Of a stretch of DNA of 64,000 nucleotides, positions 23,814 to 34,300 are shown piece by piece. Origin of the DNA: Deltaproteobacteria bacterium (GTDB lineage: Bacteria; Myxococcota_A; UBA9160; UBA4427); assembly GCA_029261855.1 (NCBI GenBank), contig JAJDAN010000089.1:310001-374000 (forward strand), read 5' to 3'. The first letter of the stretch is position 1, and each line of letters begins with the position of its first letter. The translations under genes were made by a program, and so were the position numbers. The notes under the pieces were generated by a model that saw only the letters and a list, made by a program, of their open reading frames with translations, was not told the origin of the DNA and did not search any database.

Positions 23814-24661
23814 GCTTGCACCGGAATCTCGCCCTCGATCTGGCCGAGCGGCACCCCGACGAAGCGGCCGCGGTCCTGGAGGCCCTCCCCCCCGAAGAAG
23901 CAGCCAGCTTCCTGGCGGGGCTTCCCGCCGAAGTCGCTGCGAAAGTGCTGCGCCGCACGACCGCGCATCCGGCGGCGGCGGTTCTCGCGTTGCTCGACGC
24001 CGACCACGCCGCGGCCATCGTGGAGCGGCTGGCCATCGGTGTCGTCGGCCCGTACCTGCGACGCATGGACGAGAGCGACCGCGATCCGATTCTTGCCGCG
24101 CTACCCAAGCAGCGCGCGATCTCCCTGCGATCCCTTCTGCGCTTTCCAGAGAACACGGCCGGTGCATTGATGGACCCCGAGGTGCTGGCGCTTCCCGAAG
24201 ACCTCACCGTGAGCGATGCCATCGAGCGCGTGCGCAGCTCTGCCGAGCACGCCCGCTACAACCTCTACGTCGTCGATCGGGACGACACCCTCGTGGGGGT
24301 GCTCAACATGCGCGAGCTGATGCTCGCCCGCTCCGACCAGACGATGCGACAGATCATGCACCCCGACGTCATCGCACTGAGTGCCGAGACCGACTGGCGA
24401 ACGCTCGTGGAACACCATGGCTGGCAGGAGGTGCACGCCCTGCCGGTCGTCGATCACGGCAGGACCTATCTGGGCGCCGTCCGCTACAAGACCCTGCGGC
24501 GGCTCGAGGCCCAGACGCTGTCGCCCGCCAGCGAGCGAGGCGCGACCGCGGAGGCGCTCGGCGATCTCTTCCAGGCCGGTTTGACCGGCGTCATCGAAGC
24601 CCTTGCGGTCACACCGAACGCGCAGCGCGCGAACCGGAACCCCAGCCGTGGCCAGTCCTAG
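23810..24661 (+). CDS. MgtE N-domain + CBS protein lacking the membrane channel
   Basis: A 283-residue protein equal to the cytoplasmic half of MgtE. The N domain (about 1-115) has the helical repeats EAAAVLEALPPEEAASFLAG and a CBS pair follows (about 120-250) starting LLRFPENTAGALMDPEV. The five membrane helices are absent and the protein ends with a short polar tail. It may act as a Mg2+ sensor subunit for the full MgtE encoded next, which it overlaps by 14 bp. GTG at 23810 follows AGGTG and sits on the stop of a six-codon leader frame. Free-standing MgtE N/CBS proteins have no assigned role that I know of. Confidence 0.85.
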   Translation: MSLHRNLALDLAERHPDEAAAVLEALPPEEAASFLAGLPAEVAAKVLRRTTAHPAAAVLALLDADHAAAIVERLAIGVVGPYLRRMDESDRDPILAALPKQRAISLRSLLRFPENTAGALMDPEVLALPEDLTVSDAIERVRSSAEHARYNLYVVDRDDTLVGVLNMRELMLARSDQTMRQIMHPDVIALSAETDWRTLVEHHGWQEVHALPVVDHGRTYLGAVRYKTLRRLEAQTLSPASERGATAEALGDLFQAGLTGVIEALAVTPNAQRANRNPSRGQS

Positions 24662-26018
24662 GGACGTGCGCGGCGGAGAGCCGCGCACCCGCAGCACGCC
24701 GGAAACTGCGATTCCGGCCGCTAGCCCGCACGCCGAGCAGCGGTTGGCGGCCGCCTTCCTGGCCCGCCATCCCACAGAAGCGGCGCGTCTCCTCGAGACC
24801 GCGGACGTGCCGGAGATCGTCGAGGTGCTCGGGTCCCAGCCCGCGGAGTACGCGGCGGCAGCGCTCCGGAGCGTGACGCCGGATCGCGCCGCGCGGCTGT
24901 TCGCGACGGCGCCGGTCGACGTCGCGCGTTCGTGGATCGAAGCCTGGAATCCGAACCGCGCCGCCGGCGCGCTGGCTCGACTCGAAGCCGACGAGCGCGA
25001 CCGCGTTCTGGCCGGACTCGAACCGGGCCACGCGGAAGAGCTGCGGGTGCTGATGACCTACCCGCCGGACTCGGCGGGAGCGCTGATGGATCCCCGCATC
25101 ACGACCTTCCGGCCGGACGCGACGGTGACCGACGTCGTGAGCAGGCTGCGCACCTTCCAGCGCCGGAGGGTCCAGGACGTCTTCCTCGTGGACACCGAGG
25201 GCCGGCTGGCAGGCTCGCTGCCCCTCCAGGCCGTCGTACTCGCGGACCCGGATGAGGTGCTGTCCAGTCTGGCTCGATCCCCGGCCCCGTCGATCCACGC
25301 CACCTCGCCCCGAGAGCAGGTCATCGAGGACATGAACACGCACCGGGTCGGCAGCCTTCCGGTCGTCGACTTCGACGGGCGGGTGCTGGGCGTGCTGCGA
25401 CAGGAAGAGCTGGTCTCTGCCGCGCAGCAGGAAGCCACCGCAGACCTCGCCAAGATGGTGGGTGCGAGCGCCGACGAGCGCGCCCTTTCCTCTCCGTTCT
25501 TCTCCGTCAAGAAGCGGCTGCCCTGGCTGCAGATCAACCTGCTCACCGCTTTTCTGGCTGCGTCCGTGGTCGCGCTCTTCGAAGACACCATCGCGAAGTT
25601 CACCGCGCTGGCGGTGCTGCTACCCGTAGTCGCCGGTCAATCGGGCAATACCGGGTCCCAGGCCCTGGCCGTGACGATGCGCGGGCTTGCCCTGCGCGAG
25701 GTCCGGGTCAGTCAGTGGTGGGCGGTGGCCTGGAAGGAGATCATCGCCGGCGCGACGAACGGTGTGGCGGTCGCGTTCACGACATCCCTCGCGGTCTGGG
25801 TCTGGAGCCGATCTGCGGGGCTCGCGATGGTGATCGCCGTCTCCATGGTCATCTCCATGACCCTGGCCGGTTTCTCCGGCGCCTTGATCCCCATGATCCT
25901 GACCAGCCTGCGCCAGGACCCGGCGCAGTCGTCCTCGATCATCCTCACCACCGTGACGGACGTCGTGGGCTTCTTCAGCTTCCTGGGTATCGCGACCGCG
26001 CTCTCCAGCATGCTCTGA
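24648..26018 (+). CDS. mgtE: Magnesium transporter MgtE (second full-length copy)
   Basis: A 456-residue MgtE. The N domain (about 30-130), CBS pair (about 133-255, LMTYPPDSAGALMDPRIT) and five membrane helices (about 285-456) are all present; the pore-lining signature is QSGNTGSQALAVTMRGLAL and the last helix begins SSSIILTTVTDVVGFF. It would import Mg2+ (or Co2+) under control of the CBS domains. Start is uncertain: GTG 24648 overlaps the previous gene by 14 bp, GTG 24666 and TTG 24744 are in frame, and the region 24666-24688 is a perfect hairpin, which would be unusual inside a coding sequence. The domain match begins only at about TTG 24744. It is coupled to the membrane-less paralogue. 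Confidence 0.92.
   Translation: MASPRDVRGGEPRTRSTPETAIPAASPHAEQRLAAAFLARHPTEAARLLETADVPEIVEVLGSQPAEYAAAALRSVTPDRAARLFATAPVDVARSWIEAWNPNRAAGALARLEADERDRVLAGLEPGHAEELRVLMTYPPDSAGALMDPRITTFRPDATVTDVVSRLRTFQRRRVQDVFLVDTEGRLAGSLPLQAVVLADPDEVLSSLARSPAPSIHATSPREQVIEDMNTHRVGSLPVVDFDGRVLGVLRQEELVSAAQQEATADLAKMVGASADERALSSPFFSVKKRLPWLQINLLTAFLAASVVALFEDTIAKFTALAVLLPVVAGQSGNTGSQALAVTMRGLALREVRVSQWWAVAWKEIIAGATNGVAVAFTTSLAVWVWSRSAGLAMVIAVSMVISMTLAGFSGALIPMILTSLRQDPAQSSSIILTTVTDVVGFFSFLGIATALSSML
24659..24688. repeat. Perfect hairpin related to the 5.2-kb repeat, beginning at a TAG stop
   Basis: TAGGGACGTGCGCGGC at 24659-24674 matches the core of the repeat at 5204 with one change. GTGCGCGGC (24666-24674) and GCCGCGCAC (24680-24688) form a perfect 9-bp stem with loop GGAGA. 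As at 5.2 kb the element starts at the TAG stop of a gene, here the MgtE N/CBS gene. Confidence 0.8.
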
Positions 26019-26028
26019 GATTCGCCCG

Positions 26029-26844
26029 ATGGCAGCCCTGCTCGTCGCGATCGTCAGCTTCGCCGCGTTCGCCCTGGCCGCCGGCCTCGACTGGCCCGGA
26101 GCGGCCAACCACTGCACGACCGGAGCAGGTTGCTTCTGCGAACGCATCCGCCCGGGTGCGATCGCACAACCGGCCAACACGTGGTCGTGCCTGGGCTTCA
26201 TCGCGGTCGGATTGTGGATCGCCTGGGACTCGGCGAGACGCCGGACGCGGGATGACAGCGGGAACCGCTTCGCCCGCGCTACCGCTCACTACGCGCCCCT
26301 CTACGCGTCGGTGGTCGTCTTCCTCGGCCCGGGCGCCATGTACTTCCACGGCGGCATGGTTCACTGGGGCGGACGGCTCGACGTCCTCTCGATGTACCTG
26401 TTCATCGGCTTCCTGGTCGTCTACCTGCCGGTGCGCACCTACGACCTCTCCTGGCGTAGCTTCACGGTCGGCTACGGGTTGCTGATGGGCGTCCTGACCC
26501 TGGACGTCTACGTGCGCGACGGAGACAGCGTTCCGGTGTTCGCCCCACTCGTCGCCCTCGTCTGCGTGTTCGAGATCGTCGCCGCGATCCCCGTCGCCCG
26601 GCTCCGTCTGGGCCGACCCGGAGACGTCGTGGCCGATCGCCGCTGGATCCTCGCCGCGGCCGGCTGCTTCTTCACGGCACTCGGCATCTGGCTCGTGTCC
26701 GACACCGGAGGTCCGCTCTGCGACCCCGATTCCCTGCTGCAGGGCCACGCCGCCTGGCACCTGCTCTCTGCAGCGGCCGCGGCCTGCATCTACTTGTACT
26801 TCCGCTCTGAATCCCCGCCGCGTCCTTTGCGCTCGTCGGTGTAG
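26029..26844 (+). CDS. CREST-superfamily-like membrane hydrolase (alkaline-ceramidase type)
   Basis: A 271-residue protein with about seven membrane helices. Polar residues inside helices match the CREST superfamily (alkaline ceramidase, PAQR, Per1): CERIRPGAIAQPANTWSCLGF near the N terminus with Glu and Ser, YFHGGMVHWGGRLDVLSMYLF with His and Asp, and HAAWHLLSA (HxxxH) in the last helix. CREST enzymes are zinc amidases or lipid hydrolases, so this protein may cleave an amide-linked lipid such as a ceramide or N-acyl lipid; that specificity is inference. It starts 10 bp after mgtE on the same strand. N-terminal helix is not a cleaved signal. Confidence 0.7.
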   Translation: MAALLVAIVSFAAFALAAGLDWPGAANHCTTGAGCFCERIRPGAIAQPANTWSCLGFIAVGLWIAWDSARRRTRDDSGNRFARATAHYAPLYASVVVFLGPGAMYFHGGMVHWGGRLDVLSMYLFIGFLVVYLPVRTYDLSWRSFTVGYGLLMGVLTLDVYVRDGDSVPVFAPLVALVCVFEIVAAIPVARLRLGRPGDVVADRRWILAAAGCFFTALGIWLVSDTGGPLCDPDSLLQGHAAWHLLSAAAAACIYLYFRSESPPRPLRSSV

Positions 26845-26847
26845 AAT
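26842..26847 (+). promoter_or_regulatory. Candidate -10 element TAGAAT before nfeD-SPFH operon
   Basis: TAGAAT sits 26 bases before the NfeD ATG at 26874, and AAGGGGG provides a ribosome site. The preceding GCGCTCGT-GGT block is shared with the sequence before the TAGAAT box at 57434. No clear -35. Confidence 0.4.
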
Positions 26848-26873
26848 CCCTCGACACGAAGGGGGCACACGTC

Positions 26874-27332
26874 ATGCCGTGGTGGGGATGGATCGTGATC
26901 GGCGTCATGCTGCTCGGGTCCGAGATCATCGTCACGACCGACTTCTATCTCGCGATCCTCGGGGCGGCCGCTCTCAGCGTGGCCTTCGCCGCCGGCCTCG
27001 GCCTCGAGACACCTTGGATGCAGTGGGCTCTGTTCGGCGCCCTGTCCATCGTGTACCTGCTGGGGCTTCGGAAGCGCCTCGCGAGCCGGCTCGGCCTCGA
27101 CGGACCGGACATTCCGCTGCTCGAAGGAGATGTCGCAGTCGTGCAGGAAGACATCGCGCCGGGCCAGACCGGCGCCGCCGAGCTGCACGGTTCGCGCTGG
27201 ACCGCCCTCAACAAGGGGCACAGCCCGCTGTCGGCCGGCACCCGGGTGCGCGTCGAACGGACGGACGGCCTCACGATCCACGTGCGCTCGGATGAAGAGG
27301 CACGGGCGCGACGCAAGCGAGACCGCAACTGA
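26874..27332 (+). CDS. NfeD-family membrane protein
   Basis: A 152-residue NfeD short-form protein. Two or three hydrophobic helices occupy about residues 3-70 (WWGWIVIGVMLLGSEI, LAILGAAALSVAFAAG, ALFGALSIVYLLGL) and a C-terminal OB fold covers about 80-145 (GDVAVVQEDIAPGQTGAAELHGSRW). NfeD proteins partner with SPFH/stomatin proteins in membrane microdomains; the very next gene encodes such a protein, 19 bp away. The short form lacks the ClpP-like protease domain. The ribosome site AAGGGGG stands 8 bases before the ATG. Confidence 0.92.
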   Translation: MPWWGWIVIGVMLLGSEIIVTTDFYLAILGAAALSVAFAAGLGLETPWMQWALFGALSIVYLLGLRKRLASRLGLDGPDIPLLEGDVAVVQEDIAPGQTGAAELHGSRWTALNKGHSPLSAGTRVRVERTDGLTIHVRSDEEARARRKRDRN

Positions 27333-27351
27333 ACCCAGAAAGGAGACGCCG

Positions 27352-28317
27352 ATGGAAGCACTCATCGCGACCGGAATCATCGTCATCCTGATCGTCTTCG
27401 TCATCGCGAAGACAGCACGTGTGGTGCCCCAGCAGAACGCGTACGTGGTCGAGAAGCTCGGCAAGTACAGCAGGACCCTGAAGCCGGGCTTCCACATCCT
27501 GGTGCCGTTCGTCGACCGGGTCGCCTACAAGCACTCGCTCAAGGAACAGGCCATGGACATCCCCGAGCAGGCCTGCATCACCAAGGACAATGTCCAGGTG
27601 GGCATCGACGGCGTCCTCTACTTGCAGGTGCTCGACCCGAGCCGCGCCTCCTACGGGGTCAGCGACTACATCTTCGCGATCGCCCAGCTCGCCCAGACGA
27701 CCATGCGCAGCGAGGTCGGCAAGATCGATCTCGATCGCAGCTTCGAAGAGCGCTCGAACATCAACCTTTCCGTCGTGCAAGAGCTCGACAAGGCCAGCGA
27801 ACCCTGGGGCGTCAAGGTTCTCCGTTACGAGATCAAGAACATCAACCCTCCCGTCGACGTGCTCCAGGCCATGGAGAAGCAGATGCGGGCCGAGCGCGAA
27901 AAGCGCGCGACGGTGCTGACCTCCGAGGGCGAGCGCGACGCGTCCATCAACACCGCCGAAGGTCACAAGCAACGGGTCATCAAGGAATCGGAAGCCCGGC
28001 GCTCCCAGCAGATCAACCTGGCCGAGGGTCAGGCGCAGGCCATTCGTTCCGTCGCCGAGGCCACTGCGGCGGGTCTGAAGCTGGTCGCCGAGGCGCTGCA
28101 GGTTCCCGGCGGCGAGGAAGCCATGAAGCTTCGCATCGCCGAGCAGTGGGTCGAGCAGTTCGGTCACCTCGCCAAGGAGGGCAACACCTTCGTGATGCCG
28201 GCCAACCTGTCCGACGTCGGATCGATGATCGCACTCGCCCAGGGCATGTTGACTAGCAAGGAAGCGCCCGCTCCCGAGGCGCCGACCCGCCACTGGGAGC
28301 CAGAGCCTATCTCCTGA
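27352..28317 (+). CDS. SPFH/Band 7 (stomatin-like, QmcA/paraslipin) protein
   Basis: A 321-residue SPFH protein. One N-terminal membrane anchor (residues 3-22) is followed by the SPFH domain (about 25-200: VPQQNAYVVEKLGKYSRTLKPG, IPEQACITKDNVQVGIDGV) and a long coiled coil (about 200-290) with the typical AEGHKQ and NLAEGQAQAI repeats. It would oligomerise into a membrane cage and, with the upstream NfeD protein, organise protein quality control or fluid microdomains. ATG 27352 has AAGGAG upstream. It is the last gene of the nfeD operon and converges on the giant secreted-protein gene. Confidence 0.93.
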   Translation: MEALIATGIIVILIVFVIAKTARVVPQQNAYVVEKLGKYSRTLKPGFHILVPFVDRVAYKHSLKEQAMDIPEQACITKDNVQVGIDGVLYLQVLDPSRASYGVSDYIFAIAQLAQTTMRSEVGKIDLDRSFEERSNINLSVVQELDKASEPWGVKVLRYEIKNINPPVDVLQAMEKQMRAEREKRATVLTSEGERDASINTAEGHKQRVIKESEARRSQQINLAEGQAQAIRSVAEATAAGLKLVAEALQVPGGEEAMKLRIAEQWVEQFGHLAKEGNTFVMPANLSDVGSMIALAQGMLTSKEAPAPEAPTRHWEPEPIS

Positions 28318-28330
28318 CAGTGACCGGCGT

Positions 28331-28360
28331 CGCCGGGGCCGTCTAGACAGACCCCCGGCG
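28331..28360. terminator. Weak candidate bidirectional hairpin between convergent genes
   Basis: CGCCGGGG (28331-28338) and CCCCGGCG (28353-28360) could pair with a 14-base loop in the 25-bp gap between the SPFH gene and the giant gene, extending into the last codons of the latter. There is no T run, so a Rho-independent role is doubtful. Confidence 0.3.
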
Positions 28361-31300
28361 TCGGCGCGCTGCGACGATCCACCACGCACCGCCGAGCAGG
28401 GTTGCGACCAGCAGCAGTCGGCCGACCGTGCCGAGAGCCGGCACCGACGAAACCGGCGGCACCGATTCGGGATCGTTCGGGTCCGAGCCCACCACGATCT
28501 CGATCCAGTCGTTCCAGCCGTCGCCGTCGGTATCGGGATTCAGGGGATCGGTACCCGTATCCGTCGGGCCGTTGAAGACACCCGTGCCCGTCTCGTGCTC
28601 GTTGAGGATCCCGTCTCCATCGGCGTCGGGTCCCTCGAAGCTGCAGCTCGCCGAGCAGCCGTCGCCAGCCGCGGTGTTGCCGTCGTCACACTCCTCTCCC
28701 ACATGCGGCACCCCGTCGCCGCAGGTGGGCTGACATGCCAGCTGGATGTCGAGGAGCTGCGAGGTCGAGACCGGGTCGCTCGATGTGAGATCGACGCGAT
28801 ACTGCGCGTAGCGACCCACGACATTGGCGGCGCTGCCAGAGCTCGCCACCGGCGTGAACAGCGTCCAGCTGCCGTCCGGCACCGGCTGATCGCCCGCGCG
28901 CACCAGTACCTGGGCGTCGGTATCCGTCGGAAGATCGACGTTCCAGTCGACGTTCGTCCAGGTCGTCGAAGTCCCCGAGTCGGCGACGTTCGAGCTGTAG
29001 CTGCCGGACGCGAGGAAGCCGTCGGCCAACTCGGTCAGCAGCACGTCGTCGTAGCGCGTATCGCCGTCGACCCAGCCGAGCAGGCCGAGGGCGCCGGCGC
29101 CGTAGGTGGCGTCGCTACCCGACACCACCGGAGCGCCATCGACGTACAGATCGAAGTCCGATCCGCGCACTTCGATCCGAAGCTCGTACCAGGTGTCGAG
29201 CACCACATCGGGGAGGTCCACGCCGGCCACGAGCGTGAGGGTCGTCGGATTGTCCCAACGGAAGATCCGCGCGTTCTGGAGCGTGCCGGCGCGCGTATCC
29301 CACTGCAACATGTAGGAGCCGTTCTTCCAGTTTCCGCCTCCCGTCGGGTCCTGGATGTTCCACACGAAGCCACCGACGCCGACGCCGGCGAAGCTCACGA
29401 TCTTCTGACGTGCCTGCAGGACGAAGTCGGGCGGGGCCTGGCCGGTGATGATGCTGGCCGCGTAGTTGCTCGGGATCGTGAAGTCGTACTCGCCACCCAC
29501 GATCGCCCAGCTCCCGTCCAGCGGCGTCCAGTTGCTGGCGGGTCCGTCGGGCTCGGCGAAGTCATCGCTGAGCAGCTGGACCGGGCTCTCGCCCGTGGAT
29601 AGCTGGACCGCGCCATCGCCGTTCGCCACGGTCTCGGTGTCGACGAAAGTGCCGTCCGCGAAGTGCGCCAGGGTCGTCTCGCTGAAGCAGGCGTTGGTCG
29701 TCGTGAACGAGAGCAGCAGAGGCGAAGCCGTCGCGTTGCCTTGCAGGTCCTCGAGACCGGGATCGATCTGGACCGTGTAGGCGCTGAAGGGCAGCAACGA
29801 CAGGTCCGGATCGAGCACGACCGCCGTATCGCCGTCGATGAAGCTCGTCGAGAAGGTCGGTCCGCCGACGATCTGTGCCGCGAAGGTCCCCGGCACGACG
29901 GCTTCGTTGAAGCGAACGAGCAGGTCGGCGTCGAGCAGGACGTTCATCGCGCCGGGCAGCGGGTCCGAATCGACGATGACCGGCGCCGCGGTGTCGAGGC
30001 AGGTGACCGTCACGTCTTCGAGGGCGGGACTGCGGTCGACGTCCGTCGTGGCGAGATCGGCGCGATACTGCAGGAAGCGCGAGCTGGCCCCCACGGCACC
30101 ACCGGACGCAATCGGCGTGAAGGCCGTCCAGCTGCCATCGGGAACGGCGATGTCGCCGGTCCGGACCTCCAGGTCGACGCTGGTGCCGGTCGGCAGATCC
30201 GCGGCGTAGCTCAGTGCGCCCCAATCGGCAGAGCCTCCGGCGTCGAAGACGCGAGACTCGAAGCTACCGGGCGTCGAGAACGGAGACATCCTCAGCCAGT
30301 CCAGGCTGAGCGAAGGTCCGACGTTGATGTCGCTGGCGCGCACTGCCAGAGAATCCAGCAGGGCGACGACGTGCTGCGCGACCTGCACGTCGTCCACGAA
30401 GTACGTCAGCTCGGTGGCGGTCCACTCGATGCGATAGCGATGGGGCGTGCCCACGAGCGCACCCGTCGCATCGATGGTCTCGTTGATGAAGGGCTCGGCA
30501 CCGCCCAGCCAGGTGCGGACCTGAAGACAGGTCGCGCAGGACCCGGAACTGCCGGAGCCCGTGCTGAACATCGCCCAGGGCGTACCGCTGAAGGTCGTCG
30601 CGAAGCCGGCGTGCTGGTTGTTTTCGCCGCCGCTCGCGAAGGTGGCGACGAACTCGAGAGCGCGACCGGGGCCGTAGCTGGCGTCGGTGCCGACGTTCGA
30701 CTGCTCGACGGTCAGCGTTCCACTCGCGACCGTGGCCGTCCCGCTTCCGGTCCAGTCCTGGTGCAACGACCAGCCCGCGGGAAGTGTGCTGCCGTCGAAG
30801 TCGCTCGCTTCGGTGGCGGACAGCACGACCTCGCCGTCGTCGACCTCGGCGAACTGTGTGGCAGCCGGCGTCCCCAGCGCGAAGTCCGCTCGCTGGTCGT
30901 CGACGAGGCACACGGGCAGGACCTGTACGCCGGTCGTGAAGCTGAACTGCAGGGGCGAGACCGTCGCGTTACCCGAGAGATCTTCGAGCCCCGCCTCGAC
31001 GGTCACCGTATAGGCGGTCGCGAAGCCGAGGGCCGTGTCCGGATCGAGGACGACCTGGGTGTCCCCGTTCTGGAAGCTCGTCGTGAAGGAGACACCCCCA
31101 CTGATCTGCGCGCTGAAGGTCCCTGTTGCGATGGCTTCGGAGAACTGGATCGTGATGTCGCCGTCCACGCCCACGTCCACGGCGGCGTCCACCGGAACGG
31201 TGCCGGCGATGGCGGGCGGACTCAGGTCCGGCCCCGACGCATAGACGAGGGAGACGTCGCAGATCTCAGGACTGACCACCAGGTCCGCGGTCGTCAAGGT

Positions 31301-34300
31301 GGCCCGGTACTGCGCGTATCGCGCGTCGGGGCTCAGCACCAGGCTCCCCGCGATCGCTTCCCATGCGGAGAAGATGACGCCGTCGGCCGAGGTGCGCGTT
31401 TCGAACGCGACGCTCGTGTCCACCGGCTCGTTGCCGGACCACAGCAGCTCGGACCAGTCGGCGGTGCTGCCGCTGTCGAAGATCGACGACTCGTAGCTTC
31501 CCGGCGTCGAGAACGCGCCGGAGATGCTCACCCAGTCGGCGATGGCGTCCTGGGGCGGGTCTGCCGAGGACAGGTAGACACGCATGGGATTCGGGAAGGT
31601 GCGGTTGTGGGTGGCGACGAGAACATCGTCCACGTAGAACTCGATCTGCCCACCGGCCGACCAGACGACTCTGAGCAAGTGGCTCGCGCCAGGCGTCGCG
31701 AACGCCGAAACGTCCGTCTGTTGCGAGGCGCCGCCGTCGTTGGCGAGGGTTCGTGCGAGATAGGCGCCGCTCGAGACGCTGAACATCGCCCATTCGGGAT
31801 CGGTGATGCCGTCGTCTCCGCCCTGGACGGTAGTGGCCCATCCGAAGTGCGCGTTGGCGCCGTCCTCGAGAGTCACCTGTCCCTCGACCGTTTCTTCGAA
31901 CCAGGTCTGGGTCGTTCGGATGTAGGAACGATCCGTCACCGACACGAAGCTCCCGGCCACGGTGATCGCGCCGGGCGGCGGCGCGCCGAAGGTGTCCCAA
32001 CTGCGCTCCGTCCAGTCCGCCGGGTTCAGTGCGACGCCGTCGAAGCCGTCGAGGAAGCCGGTGGCCGAATCGAGCTGGATGCAGGCGTCGCCGCTTCCGA
32101 CGATCTCGACGTCGGTCAGCGTGCCGTCGGCGAAATCGGCGTCCGTGGTTTCGGTCCAGCGCGGCAATCCGGTCTGGAAGCTCAGCTCCCCGGAGCTGGC
32201 AGAGTTCGTCGCGGGGTCTTCGGAGCTCACCTGGTAGAAGTACGGGGTGTCTGGCAGCAGGCCGCTCAGGGGGACGCTGTGACCCGTCACGAAGCCCACG
32301 CCGGTCGCCTGCTGGGTGAGGTTCCCCGAAGTGGTCCCGTAGTCGACCACGCTGGTCGCGTTCTCGTCGGTGTCCCAGGTGACCGTCGCCTCGGTGTCGG
32401 TGATCGCCGTGACCTGCTCGTTCGAGATGGCCGGGGGCGTCGTATCGATGCCATAGCTCGCGACGACGGCGTGGGACGCGCCGGGAACGTTCACCAGCGC
32501 GTAGCCGCGCCCCTTGATGGTTTCCGTCGGGTACGCGACGGGCGACGCGTCCACGTCGACGGAGAGGAGCGGACCCACGGGCGAGACCGTGGGGATCATG
32601 ACGGTCAGATCCGCGCGCGCGGTGGGTGTCGAGAAGTCGAAGCTGAGGGTCGCGAGTCCGCCGTCCCAGACGACGTTGTCGAGATTCGATTCGTTTCGAG
32701 CCTCGACGAAGTCGAGCAGCATCTCCGCGGACCACATGGGGATGCCGTTCGCCTGACAGTAGGCCCAGAGCGCGTTCGCCCAGACACTGGTGATGTCGGC
32801 ACTGTTGTAGCGGGACTGATGGATGTTGTTGACGAAGGCCCCGTAGTAGCCGTCGGTCTCGGCGTCTTCGAGCATGCCCGTGACGATGGCTTCGGTGGCG
32901 GACGCGGTGAGACCGCTGTTCGCGAACCATTCGTCCGGCCAGGGCGTGAGTTGCTGGTACACGCCGAGCAGCACGCCGTTCTCGTTGCTGAAGCGCTGGG
33001 GCAGACCGCTCCCGGTAAAGAACCCGTTGGCCGTTCCCGCGCTGCCGAGGTAGTAGGGGATGTGATAGTAGTTGAGATCGAGACCGGTCCCGGCGGCCTC
33101 GTAGATCTCCGCCATCTCGGACCAACCCACCCAGTCGATCGTGTGATTGCGGGCCGTCCGCGCGCCGTGACCGAACTTCGCGACGAGGCTGGCGACGATC
33201 GGGTCGTAGCTGTTGGCACCGTAGTTGGGATCGGAATCGGTTCCGTGGGAATGGACACCGGTCTCGTGACCTCGAGACAGCCAGTCCGCTTCCATGACTA
33301 CCGAGGTTCCCGTGATGCCAGCCTCGCGAAAGTAGTGCGTGTAGAAGCCGCCGTAGCTCTCGGCCGCGTCCATGGCGGGCTCGAGGTCGCTGCCCGCCAG
33401 GCTCTCCCCGTCACCGGTGTTCACGACGATGCGCTTGTGGGTGTTCGGCAGGTACCACATCCGCGGCAGCGGTGGTCCGGACAGCTCGAGCACGAGGTTG
33501 GCGAGAAAGCGCTGGGCCTCGTCGGCCTGGGGAAGCGAGAGCCTTGCCGGCTCGTTGTAGTGCTGACCGGCGTTGTAGAAGAGATCGTGACCCGGTCGGT
33601 AGCCACCGAGGTCACCGCCCTCGAGATCCGTCCAGGCCGGGTTGCCCTGACGCGTCAGGACGATGCTACGAGCGAGATCGAACGTGAAGGCGGCCGCCTG
33701 CCCGGCCCCGTACGCGTTCAAGGTGGCCGCCGGGTTCGCGGAAGGGGTCGAGAGGTCGTCGTACAGCGCGGCGAGCTGGGTCGCGCCGTCGAGCGTGTAG
33801 TCGTCGGCTTCGCCGTGGAACTGCAGCGAATCCGAGACGATCCCCATTCCCGGCGCACTCGCGGTGTCGACCGCGAAGAACTGCAGCAGCTGCTCGGTGC
33901 GAGCAGCCACGTGAGTCAGACCGAAGACGTCGGCGAGGCCGGTGTCCGGGCGCATGCCGACCAGCTTGCCGCCGTTGTTCACGTAGTCCCGGAAGAGCTG
34001 CTCTTCGCTGGCATCGAGATCCATCTCGGCCAGCAGCACGACTTCGAAGCTCGAGAGATACGCGAGGGGGTCGATCTCGGCGACCACGAGTGACAGCCTG
34101 GCGTGCTGGAACGCGACGAGCCCTTCGGCCCGAAGGATCTCGGTCAGATAGCAGCCGAACGGATTCGCCAGGTAGCTCGTGTCGGTGACGACCAGGAGCG
34201 GCGCTGCCGGAGCATCGAGGGCGAGCTGCGCCGAGCAGTCGATGCGCGCCGGGGGAGCGGCGGATGCCAGGGACGCGGCGAATACCAGCATTGCGGCAGC

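Noticed and set aside
29663-34093. A 1476-codon open frame on the plus strand opposite the giant secreted-protein gene
   Set aside because: It is Arg/Gly/Val/Asp-rich with no domain or membrane signal, and its openness is explained by the GC-rich third codon positions of the minus-strand gene, which has a signal peptide and recognisable modules.
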